Below the pieces are notes generated by a model. The model was not told the origin of the DNA. It saw only the letters and a program-made list of their open reading frames with translations, and ran no database searches. A DNA stretch of 64,000 nucleotides from Aplidium turbinatum. Taxonomy: Eukaryota; Chordata; Ascidiacea; Aplousobranchia; Polyclinidae. Position numbers and translations under genes: made by a program. Shown here piece after piece: positions 10,046 to 21,600 of this stretch. The stretch is from positions 54,296,477 through 54,360,476 of the forward strand of contig OU964918.1 of the NCBI GenBank assembly GCA_918807975.1, written 5' to 3'. How positions within the stretch are numbered: position 1 is the stretch's first letter; each line of letters begins with the position of its first letter.

Positions 10046-10885
10046 CAGTTAATGAAAGTTAAATCTGACGAAGATTAGGTGGCTTATGGTTCAGTGAAAA
10101 AAGAGAAGAAACACTGCCCCCTTCTGCGTGAAATGTTGCAGAAGCCGTCATCCCCAAGAGCAGACAGGGATGTGGCAGAAATAACCATGTTTCTGCTGGG
10201 TGAAAATCCACCAAGAGTTGCCATTTAAAAGAGACTCCTAGCTACTTGTCCGTAGATCCCATACGCTGAGCAACTCAAGTAATGTTTTGAAAAAGTTAGT
10301 TAGTGATAGCTACAGAACTTAAAAATAGCAAGTAAAAGGATGCTCATTGGTTAAAGCTGCAGATTTTTGTCTGACTCTCTTCACGAGCTGTCGTCAGAAT
10401 AATACGAGTCGAATGTGGTGTGTATTTATGGAAGAAGGAAGAAGAAAGAGGAAATGCGAATTTAGCTGATCAAAGTAATTCAAACAAACGAAGGAGCTTC
10501 AACGTAGTGTGCCTTAAATCTCCTTCGCTTGGTGTCTCAGACACTGATACTGGCAAAGTTTCTGAAGCCTGACCTGACTTTTAACCCAGTATATTTTTCA
10601 AGAGTTTGCCGCCCAATAATGAACACAATGCTTTGGTGCTCGCTCCTCTCAAAATTGGTTCATGTATGTTTGGCTTAAGTGATACCTTAAACTGATTTTC
10701 TTCTTGTGGTCAATATTGGGATTTTTGTACCACAATAAGCCTTCACTAAGCCTAAGACAGCGACTCTGGCAGTGGTTTGATTGTTTGACATCGAAAGATG
10801 ATCAGCAGTTGTGATGGAAACTTTTTCATTGAACATAGGCTAATTGCTTTTGGGAATGCCAATACAATTGTTTCTGAACTAGTTG
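10046..10885 (-). repeat. Right arm of the large diverged inverted repeat
   Basis: This is the reverse-oriented partner of 2857-3554, with matching blocks at 10257-10281, about 10535-10625 and about 10690-10885. It also contains at about 10365-10440 a segment similar (reverse complement) to 44421-44500, with a CTGAAGAGAGTCAGACAAAA-type core seen in leader regions of Penelope-like elements. No coding region was recognised. Confidence 0.6.
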
Positions 10886-11905
10886 ATGGCCTGCATTCTG
10901 TAACATAGTCATCTCGACTGTTATCAGTCAAATCTCTATTTTCTCACGAAACATTCCACGGCCTCATCTTCAATCATGTTGCCATGCACCGAGTCACAAA
11001 GCAGACAAGTTTAAAGCAGCAACATTGTGTAGCATTGCATACTATTATTTTTATGTGTTTTAGTAATTTTTAGCTATTATTTATTTTCTGAGCTTTATTT
11101 TTAGGGAGAAAATTTAGTTTGTTTTGAAAAACGGTACGGTAGTGTCTATATGTTACACCACTTTTTCTTTTAGAGTGAGTTTTTTTTTGCGCAGTTCAAT
11201 TGTTTTCACTCTTGCAATTTAACAGGGATAAAAAGTAGGAATAACGCAATGCAGCCTCTTAGTTTTACTGTCTTACCTTAAAGAGTTATGAGCTAATCTC
11301 TTGCCCTTCAATATATCTTTATAGTGCAAATTAAAAAAAATAGGATGACGTCATCATAATTTTTATGAAATCTCCTTGATGCGATCATCAGGAATAAATC
11401 TGAGGTATTTTTTTATCCGACTAGACGCATTGAGAAATTTCATAAAAAGCGTACAGGTTGCTTGAAATAAGCAAAATGTCTTTTCACCACTAGTGGCGCT
11501 AAGTGCTGCTTCTCCAACTTGTAAATCTCCCCACACGTCTCAAAATTATGCCAAATATGCAAAAGTTGATTTTCATTTGTGAGTTATCGGTAAGCAATAA
11601 GCATTGGATGAAAGTGTTTTCAGTTGAAATAAACAGTTCTACCGTTAAGATCATGGCCTAACACGTTAAAAGTGGATGATTTTGGTAAACATGAAAATGT
11701 TTAGGTCTCTTGAGGCAGGGTATCCCATAATGTGAGAGCAAAATGGTTTTCATTTTCGGAATCATCATGGTTAAAATCATGAGAAACAATGCGAGAAGCT
11801 AAAACACTTGAAATTTTTTGAATTTGAACAGGTCGCCAGGGCAAGTGAGACTATGCCTTCCATACCATGAAGTGGTCTGTACATTGTACAAATGTACATT
11901 GTACA
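10886..11905. other. Unassigned stretch
   Basis: No gene, RNA or element was recognised. The stretch is AT-rich and stop-dense in all frames. It separates the composite transposon region from the upstream region of the NXPE gene. Confidence 0.35.
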
Positions 11906-12013
11906 ACCGGGAATCCTTGATTCAAAGCCTCTACAAGTATGCGAAACTGCCAGGATTAAGCTCTGCAAGAAGCTTTCCCAGTCCGAGGATAAAGATTCAA
12001 TCAATCAATCAAT
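11906..12013 (+). repeat. SINE-A, 3' part with (AATC)n tail
   Basis: This is the 3' end of the tRNA-derived SINE family that has a full copy at 15576-15876. The shared block runs from CAAGTATGCGAAACTGCCAGG to GAGGATAAAGATTCAA, then a tail of four AATC-type repeats. The tRNA-like head is absent, as in 5'-truncated retroposition. Confidence 0.75.
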
Positions 12014-12642
12014 GTTGGCTGCCGTCTGCATTCCACCACACTCACAGGCAGCGCTCTCTGCTATGCCCCAACGCAACATGTCTGTACTATAACATCCAAC
12101 ACCGTGAGTAAACGGTTACGCCTTGATGAGGCAAGTCTAGAGAGGCCTTGATCCAACTGGGTTCCAGACGGAAATCCAAATACTTGGCAAACTAAATAAA
12201 ATTAAATTTGCTACAAACTGTCGCTATAAAACTATAACCTTCGGTCTAATCAACTTATACAGTAAAAGGGAGTAAAATGGGAGTAAAATGAGTAAAATGG
12301 AGAAATTCTACGTCTCTTCCTTGTGTTTGACTACATTTTCGGTTACTTTCTGTTTTGTTTAAAATTTAACAATTTTTTTTTCTCTTTTGGCTGTGATGAC
12401 TGATGAGCCTGTGACGCCATTATTTTACTTAGACTACGTCTTTTAACATCAAAGTGACTAAATTTACAAACTTTTGTGCTGACTGCTTGATAGATCACTT
12501 TTCTTCTACACAAACTCTGCTACATTCTTTTTGAAATAACATAACTCCTTGTAGTATACGACAAGCGGAAAATCAATCTTGTTTCTGTATGTAGGCTGCT
12601 TGCATTACTTTTAGGGCAATAAACTAAGACTGACAATAAACA
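12014..12642. other. Upstream region of the NXPE-like gene
   Basis: No element was recognised except a short tandem run of AGTAAAATGG-like units at about 12260-12301. A splice-acceptor-like TTACTTTTAG ends at 12614, 28 bp before the ATG. In a trans-splicing tunicate this could accept the spliced leader. It could equally be a cis acceptor of a 5' UTR intron, or chance. No TATA box was identified. Confidence 0.35.
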
Positions 12643-15600
12643 ATGGCAAGATACAACCGAAACAAGCAGAAATCGTATTGCTTTAGAATAGCAATGCTTT
12701 TTATGGTTGTATTTTTGTTTTGGAAGATACCTTCTTTTATAAACGTAAGTACGAAGAAGCTTATTTATTGTTTGTAAAGTCTTAGAGGACTTCAAATTTA
12801 TCAAAATGTATGTCGTTTAATACAACAGTTCTTATGTATGGCCGTTTTTGAAATTTTTGCAGTGATATTAACTTGACCCATCACACTTAATCTAGCCTAC
12901 CCTAAGCCAATACAAAGTTCTGCTTGAAAAATTCTGGCTTTAACGACCTACAATGTTTACTGAAACCCCTGCAAAATTCTTGAAGTAACCTTCAACGCAT
13001 TTACAGCGTTTATGTGGCAGCAAGTATTTTATTGAAATAAATAATAAATTTTTATCCAACGTTTCACTGTGCTACAAGTTTTATAACATTTTACCATTTT
13101 TTATCGCAGCTTCGAAAAATTGAAAAAAGCAATGTGGATAACTGGGTTTATTCAATTGAAGTTCTCCAAGAGGTAAAGTTCCTGATACCCTGCAGTCAAG
13201 TAACATTTAAAAAATAAAAACTAGTTGAAAACCTCAATTTAAGAAGTACTGTGTATGTGTCGCAATTTTGGCAATTTAAGTACATGCTAGAAATGTTTAC
13301 TTCGATGGGAAAGCGTATTTTTCTGTTAAAATATATTTCGTAAACAGATTGATTTTATCACACTCATCTGCACGATATAGTTCAATCTTATTATTTAAAA
13401 ATCCATCAAGCTTGATCAGCTGCGACCTCCTTTATGAACCCTTTACATTTTGTTTTGTGTTTCATTTTTAGTTTATAGAAGGAAATAGTCTGAAATTTTA
13501 AAAATTATAGTTGTGGGGTATTTAGTTCTAACCATCGCAGTATCTCGCAATCGGAGATTTTTGATCTTTGGTGAAAGTAATCTTCCGCCTATAGCATCTT
13601 AATCTGGCTTCATTTTTCAACTTTTCTCGGAGCACTTCCGGTGAGACAAGAAAACTATCCCTGAGATGTTAGAAATTTTTCTTTTTTTCGGGTTGCCTTT
13701 TTTTCGAGTTATATTTTAACAAGTTTGCTAAACTTTTGAAAAACGTATCCCCTTTTTGCTAAACAAATTATTTTTGTGACTTACAGTAGGTAGTCCTTTA
13801 ATTCAAGTCTTTAATTAGAATTTTCTTTTGTACTGTATCGATAGAGATGATTTAGTTGAGTGCAACCTGCACTAAAAACAATGTGTGTAAAATAACGGGC
13901 TGAGGATGTCAAAAAGAAAGAAAAGATTAAAAATTCGATTTAGCGACGTCATTGGTAAAAAAAAGTTGCTCTTTATTGCAAGCTCACAATAATTTACAAG
14001 TGATCTACAGTAGGATTCTAGGTGTTAACTTTTCACCGAAAGTTTTTTTTTTAACTTAAGATATTCAGCTTTATTAAAGCTTAGATAATGATGGTCAATG
14101 GTTGTCGACAACAAGCAGCCTAATACTCAATACCTGTGTTTCATCATTAAAATCTTACTACAGTAAGTTACTACAAATACAGTATAATATACATTATACA
14201 GTAAACGAATTGTAACATAGCCTGGCTTACACCTACAAATGTATGAATTAAAATGAATTTATTCTACAACCTTACTCATAGATCGTTTAGAGCGCCGCTG
14301 AGAATGGTTGATCAATGAACAAAAAGATCTGTTTTCTTCTGGTAACATTTTTGTGGCTAGATAATTTGAGGCAAATATTGCCTGTCCTAACGTTGCCAAA
14401 ATTGATTTGCTATTTACTGGATTTGCGCCCACCGACGTCGAAAGTAACGTCAGTCCTTCATTTCAAACAACCTAGTGGAAAATTCGGTAAAGGGCACACC
14501 ACCAGTAGAAGATTATTTGGTGTTAGAAGCTCATTATCGCGAGGGTCAAAGTTACCGGTACCGGAAAGATAGGTCTGGAGTTTATTATATTTTGATTCCA
14601 GGTGTCTGTTTCAGGTGTCTGTTAAGGGAGAGGGGTGCTAACCATCATTCCTGCTATAGGCTACATTAGCATTGCATTATCAGTATTTTTTGTTAGATAT
14701 AGGTTAATGTAGACTAAGGGATATCTCACCTTTCATCCCCGGGCTCCTCACCCCCACCACTAAGCTTTTTTCTACAAAATGGGCACATGTTTTGCAAAGA
14801 AAATCAGGTGCAAGCTGTATAAGTTATACTTTTCTGTATAGTTGCGTTGTTGTTAAAAAACCTCACAGAAAGGTTCAAAAAAAACTTTTCGAAAAGAACC
14901 TTTCTGCAGGGTTCTTTTCGAAACAAATGCCGAAAAAGAACCCTAGGCTTAATTAGGATTCTTTTGGCAAGCAAAGAATTATTTTTGCAATAAAGAACCT
15001 TTTTTGTTATAAGAACCCTAAGCCCAGGGTTTTTCTCGAAAAAACAACCCTAAACGAACCTTTTTCATTTACAGTGTAGTGCCGAGTTTATCCTGTGAAA
15101 TTACTACATATCAAACAAGAAGTTAGACATTACGATAGCAATGCAATATAACTAAAAAGGCCAATCAAGGAATTTTGTTCAGAAAAAAAAGATGTTCCAA
15201 GACTTGAATTATACAATAAAAAATCATTCATATTTTAGAGAAAAAAATTATAACCCTACTTAGTGGAGGTTACAATTATCATGGAGATATGGTGCTTCGA
15301 CATTAAAACATTAATCTTATTCAGTTAGCTTGACTGATAGAAAAGCAACTTTGATTAAGAATTGAATGTATCAATAGCAGATGAGCAGAATTGCAGATCA
15401 AGCTAATCGTCTGAATAGGCAATTCAAAATAAGTTTGCCTGAAACTCATTCGTGGTTTAGTGATTGGCAATGATATTGATTTTAAAAGATCCATGCTGTT
15501 CATTTAAGTAGGTTGATAAAAAAAGAAATCTTCACATAAACTTTACCCCGTTTCTTATATTCATCCACCTAAATCTGGTTGGTTGGTTTTGAATCTTTAT

Positions 15601-18600
15601 CTTCGGACTGACAAAGCCTTGATTGGTTATTCCTGGTAGTTTCGCATACTTGTACGGTAGAGGCTCTTGACGCAGGGTCGGTTACCGAGATTAACAGAGT
15701 GAAGTTTTCCGATTGTCGAAGTGTTGTTGCCGGGGAATTATTCCATCCATTAGGTGCCGCTGAATGGAGAGCAGTCCTTAGAATGCGTTGCTCAAACGCA
15801 CACCCCGATAGTCGAACCAGCGCCGCGTGATTTAGAGCCGGGCGCGTAACCACTGCCACTGAGCTATCTGTTTATTCATACTTATCTGTCTAATGTAAAA
15901 AGGACGTATATTGATAGATAAGTAGAAAAATAAATAAATGCCCAATTTTCTTTTTGTTATTCTACTATACATACAGTATAATGATCAATTAAAGTAATTT
16001 GCGTTCTTCTGGTGACTATTTACTAGGTTACCTCCTGAACGCAAACGAGAACGTGGTTACCTCCAAGAACGCAAATTACTTTAATTATCAAATGCCTGGT
16101 GAACAGTCTCTCTCTGTTTTTACTACCATTATAATGATCAATATTTTTCTCAAAATATTTAATTTCATATTTCTTGTCCATTTGTTCGTTTGCCTTGTAC
16201 CATCCCAGTCAACATTACATTTTACAACCAAATATTTTAAATGAAATATTTTGACAATATCAAGAAAAATACGGAAATGAAAACCATGCAGAATTATTAC
16301 TAAAAGGGAAAGACAAAACAAAATGGAAAGAGTTCTTATGAAAGATCACAGCTGAGCAAACATGATCAATGTGTTGAAGAGAATTATTCTCAACTATTAT
16401 GTATTAATATGACTTTTTTTAAATTAAGAAACATTGTAACAAACAAAACTTTAAAAATGTATATACCTACACAGAATGAACTACAGATTAAGCCAATCTG
16501 CTGATTAAGAAAATTATTTCAGGAACTAATTTTATTCCTGGGCACCAATCGTAATCCTCTACCACAAATCGACGCTTACTGATCAACAGAAAAACTCTGC
16601 CCAAACGGATTATTTTATCAGACATTTGGCTTAATCGGCCTCTTAAAAGATCCGGTGTTGGTGCACCCAACCTTGCATGACGATTTTGAGATAAACAATC
16701 TTTTTACAGATCAGGTCCTCAGTGCAAAGCCCAAAACTTCACAGCAGCCAAAATGTAAAAGAATATTTTTCCTGGCCCACTCCGCAAAATCCATCAAGAC
16801 CATCTGATACGACAGATCCAATGCAATCATCGTATTCCATTCGATTTGCGGATCATGTTTATACAAATACCCATCATGTGAGTAAAGACCATTCATTTTA
16901 AGATTATATTCCCGGAACATAGTGAATCTACGCCCACATAGCCTACTATGCTCTTCGTACAAACACGAATATTCTTGATTTGGCAATTTGGTATACTACG
17001 GTCTTTGCTACGAACAAAACTTACAAAAAGCCTACTCTTCCGAAGATATTTTGTTCATACAAAGACATTTTGTACGTCATAATTATTCAAAAATCTTCGT
17101 TGAATGGTCACTTTTTTCGTGGATTTTCTCGATTGGTAACTTTCACGAGGATTTTTTATAAGTAAAGTTAAGCTAGACCCAACCATGATTGCTTAACCTC
17201 AATGCAGTTTTTAAGGTATCCAAGCAGGAAAGATTTATCAGCATATTTGCAACAGCATTTTATACTCCGTTTTTTTTTTTTTAGTAAAAGATATTACGAT
17301 GTAGAAATAGGAGAAATAAGCAGAAGTTAAAAACTCATCATTTTGAGTAACAAAACTAATAGTATAATTATGTTACTACATTTATTTCTTTAGAAAACCG
17401 TTTTCAGGACATTTTTGACGTTTTTAACCATCATAACTTTTTTGATCACTGAGCTAGATGAAAAACAACTGCAAATTTATCCAATACATTTTATTAAAAT
17501 TTTAGAAAGCATGCTTGTTCTTGAGTAGGCTTTTTATTGCTAATTGTAATCATTGTTTTAGATGTATTGTCATCATTACTTGTTATTAGGCCTATTATTG
17601 ATTACTTATTATTATTATTACTTGTCAGTTCAACCACTTCAAGTGGACAATTTGCTGGGTTGGTTCAGAAAAACAGAATTTTTATTGCACTTGTTAGTAA
17701 TGACGTTTTTTCGTAAGCAAACTTTTGCTCTCCAAATGTACGAAAAAAACTTAGGAAAACGAACACGAAGAGTTTTTATGTTAAAAACACTTGAAGGATT
17801 TTTTTTATTCGTACAATTATTTCAGAGAAATTTTGACTGTTCGTAAAATATTTTGTTAAAATTAAATTTTGTGTGTTTCAAAATAGTCGCACAAAGCTTT
17901 CCGGAGAAAATATTTACACACGAACAGCTTACGAATGAAGAATAATCGTGTTCGTACAAAGAGCATAGTAGGCTATGTGGCCGCTGAGGTGGTAAAAGAA
18001 TAGACCCTCTACCTCAGAGGCTTACACGACGATGAAGAAGATACAATGCAAAGGCCGACTACTTTCATTACTTTTCTTCAAAGTGCTGATATTTTGCAAA
18101 GCAACATTGTCATCTTCGCATTGTTGACAACTGTGACACATTGAAATATACCTTTCACCAAGCACGTGTAATTTTGAGTAATTTGATAATCTCTTCAAGA
18201 ACGGCAATTAATAATTACTGGCAGTTGACAGTGCTATGTAATTGATCACACAACAGTGGGACTATATAAGTTTAGGAACAAAGAATATCCTTTATTTTTG
18301 CAATATTTATAGGGAAAAAAAGTTTTTTAATTTTTTTTACAGCGGATTGGTAGCAATTTAACCATTGAAATCGTTGCTCGAAATGGAAGAGGGGAACAAA
18401 AAGGGTTTGGAGGGGATTTCTTCAAAGTCATCTTAGCTTCAAACAATTTACATAATAGCATTGTTGGATCTATAAAAGACCACGATGATGGCACTTATAC
18501 AGGTAAAAACACAGCCTAGAGTGATTGTAAAAAGATGAGGATGCATAGATTTATAACAACCAAACAACTCAATACATTTAAGTTAATACTTGTAAAGGCT

Positions 18601-21600
18601 TTGAACTACTATAGCACAGGCCCGGTCGCGAAAAATTTTTTCCCACGAGATTTCTGTCTCATTTACATATTTTGGTAAAAGTTTGTATTAAAACCGTGTG
18701 AATGCAACATTTTCTCGTTGGCACGGTTGGCTCAGTGGCTTCATAACCTGCCTAGTGATCGTGAGAACGAGGGTTCGACGCTCGTCGAAGTCAAACTTTT
18801 TTTTTCTTTACATTAATTTTTGCGGTGCACAAGAGCTTTTCAAAAAAAGTAGGGTTAGGGAAAGCTTATATTTTATTATCATTGCAGAATTTCATTAGCA
18901 AATAGTTATTTCGCAATCTGAATCAACCAATCTCTCAAAACACTTTCGGAAAATCTTACTTTTAGAGTGACTAAAATCAATGAGACAGAAATCTCGTGGG
19001 AAAAAAAATTTCGCGGCCCGGTCACGGAGATCGACAGAAGTGAGGTTTTTTAATTTTGCAGTGTTGTTGTCCGTAAGTTTTTCCATTTGTTAGGTGCTAT
19101 TGAATGGAGAGCTGCTCTTGATATGCGTTGATCAAGCGCATACAACAAAAGTCGAACCAACCCAGTTTAATCTTGCAGTTTCTTCGTGAAGTCTTTGCGC
19201 TTAACCGACCGAGCTATCGGTTCTGGCTATGACACTTTGAGTAAAAAAATAAAGTTCTACGTCACCAATTTGTGCTCTGGCTTGTGAGACAAAAATGATA
19301 GAGCAAAATTGAGGAGTTTTTGTCGCGGCAAAGGTAGTTTCTTCATTATCATATTTAAATAAAAACCAAACAAACTCTGCTGAAATAACACACCGATGGA
19401 GCCACTTTTTTGATAGTAAAAGCTTTATAAAACATGAAAGTTACCGAAAATATAACTGATTTATTGACTAGGCCTGTGCAGCAGTATGATACATTTTTGT
19501 CAGTTAAAAGTGTTTTTAAAAATCATTTTCAAATGAAAAATGTAAAACAGTGATTGTAGCCTACTGTTGTAGCCTATACTGTATCTATTTACATTTTATT
19601 GTTCTTAACTTCTTATGCATGAGAGAGCAGATAAAAGCACAAAATGAGTGCGGTTGCTAATAACATGTGCAAATATGAGTTAGCCTATCTTCATTCCTTT
19701 TGATTATTTCGTTTCAGCAACCATTCCTCTTCATTTTTCTGGACAAGTAAACTTGCAAGTCACTCTTATTCATCCCAGCGAATCCATAGATTTACTCCGC
19801 CGAGTTACGCTTACCAAAGGATCGCCTGGATTAATATTTTATGGAGTTTTCCAAGATAAAATGTCCCAAGAGGAGACAGAGTGTAACGTCTGGTTACACT
19901 CAATGAAATCTAATACAACAACCGTGCCAAGACAACGATATTGCAACTTCACACACAAAAGTGGAGAGCCTTGGTTTTGTGAGAGACCAAGGTTTCTTGA
20001 CTGTTCCAGTATTCAGAGTTTCAAGATCAAACGAACAAACGACCTTGCCGCTATATTGGATAAGTCAAGCCTTTTTAAAACGTGAGTTGTTTCATTTGAT
20101 CACGTACAATGTATTTTTTTTTTGATTGATTATTAGACTGTCAATTTAACAAGTTAACATAAAATACAATTGCCATAGAATTTAATTGGCGTCAAGGCAA
20201 TCACAAGAACAATTAAAATTTTGACAAAAATATTGAAAGTCTTCTCTTCTTCAACGTGACCTGGCATCAAGTATTTGACCACCTTTAAAACCACTTTTAT
20301 CACATATAGGCAGACTTTTCTGAAGACATGTCCCAGACTTAGGTAGAATTAGATATTCAAGCCATTGTGTCTGGTCCTTTTTCAAGGCTAATTTTGCTTG
20401 CAATACTTTATTTGACAACACTGTGGGCACCATTATTTTTTACATCAAATCCATTATTGCAAACCAACTGTTAAAATTGCGACCGACTCCAATGCACCTT
20501 GTTGGAGAAAATTCAATTGTTTCTGCTAGTCACAAATTGAGTAGACTAGCAAAGCTCACTAAATATTCCATAATTCAGTTCAGTAAGCCATAGTCCTAAG
20601 AAGGGCTGTAGGCAATTCTCACTAGAGCAGCGTACTGTTGATAATTATGAGAGAAATCAAGGGCTTTAGTCTAAGAGGCGCCACTCAGCAATCGACCGTA
20701 TGCCTTTAAGTGTTTTGCTAAAAACACAACCACATACTCTTGAGTGGTGTCGAACCGGTGTCCTTTTGAAAGTCGGACCAGGTACCAAGTTTGATTGCAA
20801 TGGCACAAAGTAAATTCAGTGGAATGATATTAATTTGTCTCAAACAGGTTCTATAATTTATACCGTAATAAAATATGAAACAACTTACTCTACGAAGACT
20901 GCAGCAACAACCTATTTTGATCCAACAACCTGTTGTTGATACACCTTTGATATTGTTTAATTTTAAGACCGTGTCTGGTCAAACCGGTGAGAACCGGTTA
21001 AATCCCACCTCAGAATCCCACAGACGCTAATTTAAGCATCATTTCACATTTTTTTAGCATTGTTTTGTAAAATAACTTTTGCGTTAATATTGTACATATC
21101 ATCTGAATGTGCAGATCTCTAAGCTTTTTATTTTTAGTGAAAACACTGTAACGTTAACAAACTTCAAACAGCTAACCAACTTCAAACTTTAAAAATTAAA
21201 TGAGGCTGTTCATCAGGCATTAAATTAAATAACATGAGATGCTCTACCGGTGCAAATTAAGCTAAACTATCACAAGATGTATACAGTGACAATCTGCTTT
21301 TATTCCGACGTTTCGTCAATCAGACACGACTGACTTCTTCAGGGGGCTAGACCAGGTAGTGACTACCTGTCTAACATGGCAAAACACAGGACCATGTTGC
21401 TGAAAACAACTAAACATGCAAAATGAAAATTCAACTTTTAGACAAAAAATTATCGCGCGCAAAGTTTGAAATAAGTTAGAAAAAAGAGAGACTTAAATGT
21501 TAATGATCAACAAGAAACTTAAATAACAACAAGATAGGAGAGTGAACGGCATTCGTCATGAATCGAGTTTTGTACGCACTACTGCACAGTTTTACAATCA

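Noticed and set aside
14315-14669. Open frames taken as a possible extra NXPE exon
   Set aside because: Possible acceptor and donor give phases that do not fit exon 2 (phase 0) and exon 3 (phase 0), and exons 2 and 3 join in frame without it.
16711-16986. Minus-strand 91-codon frame as a gene
   Set aside because: No motif, and it overlaps the end of a transposon.
18716-18790. tRNA gene on the + strand
   Set aside because: tRNA-like boxes only. The stems do not pair well and the sequence lies inside a transposon.
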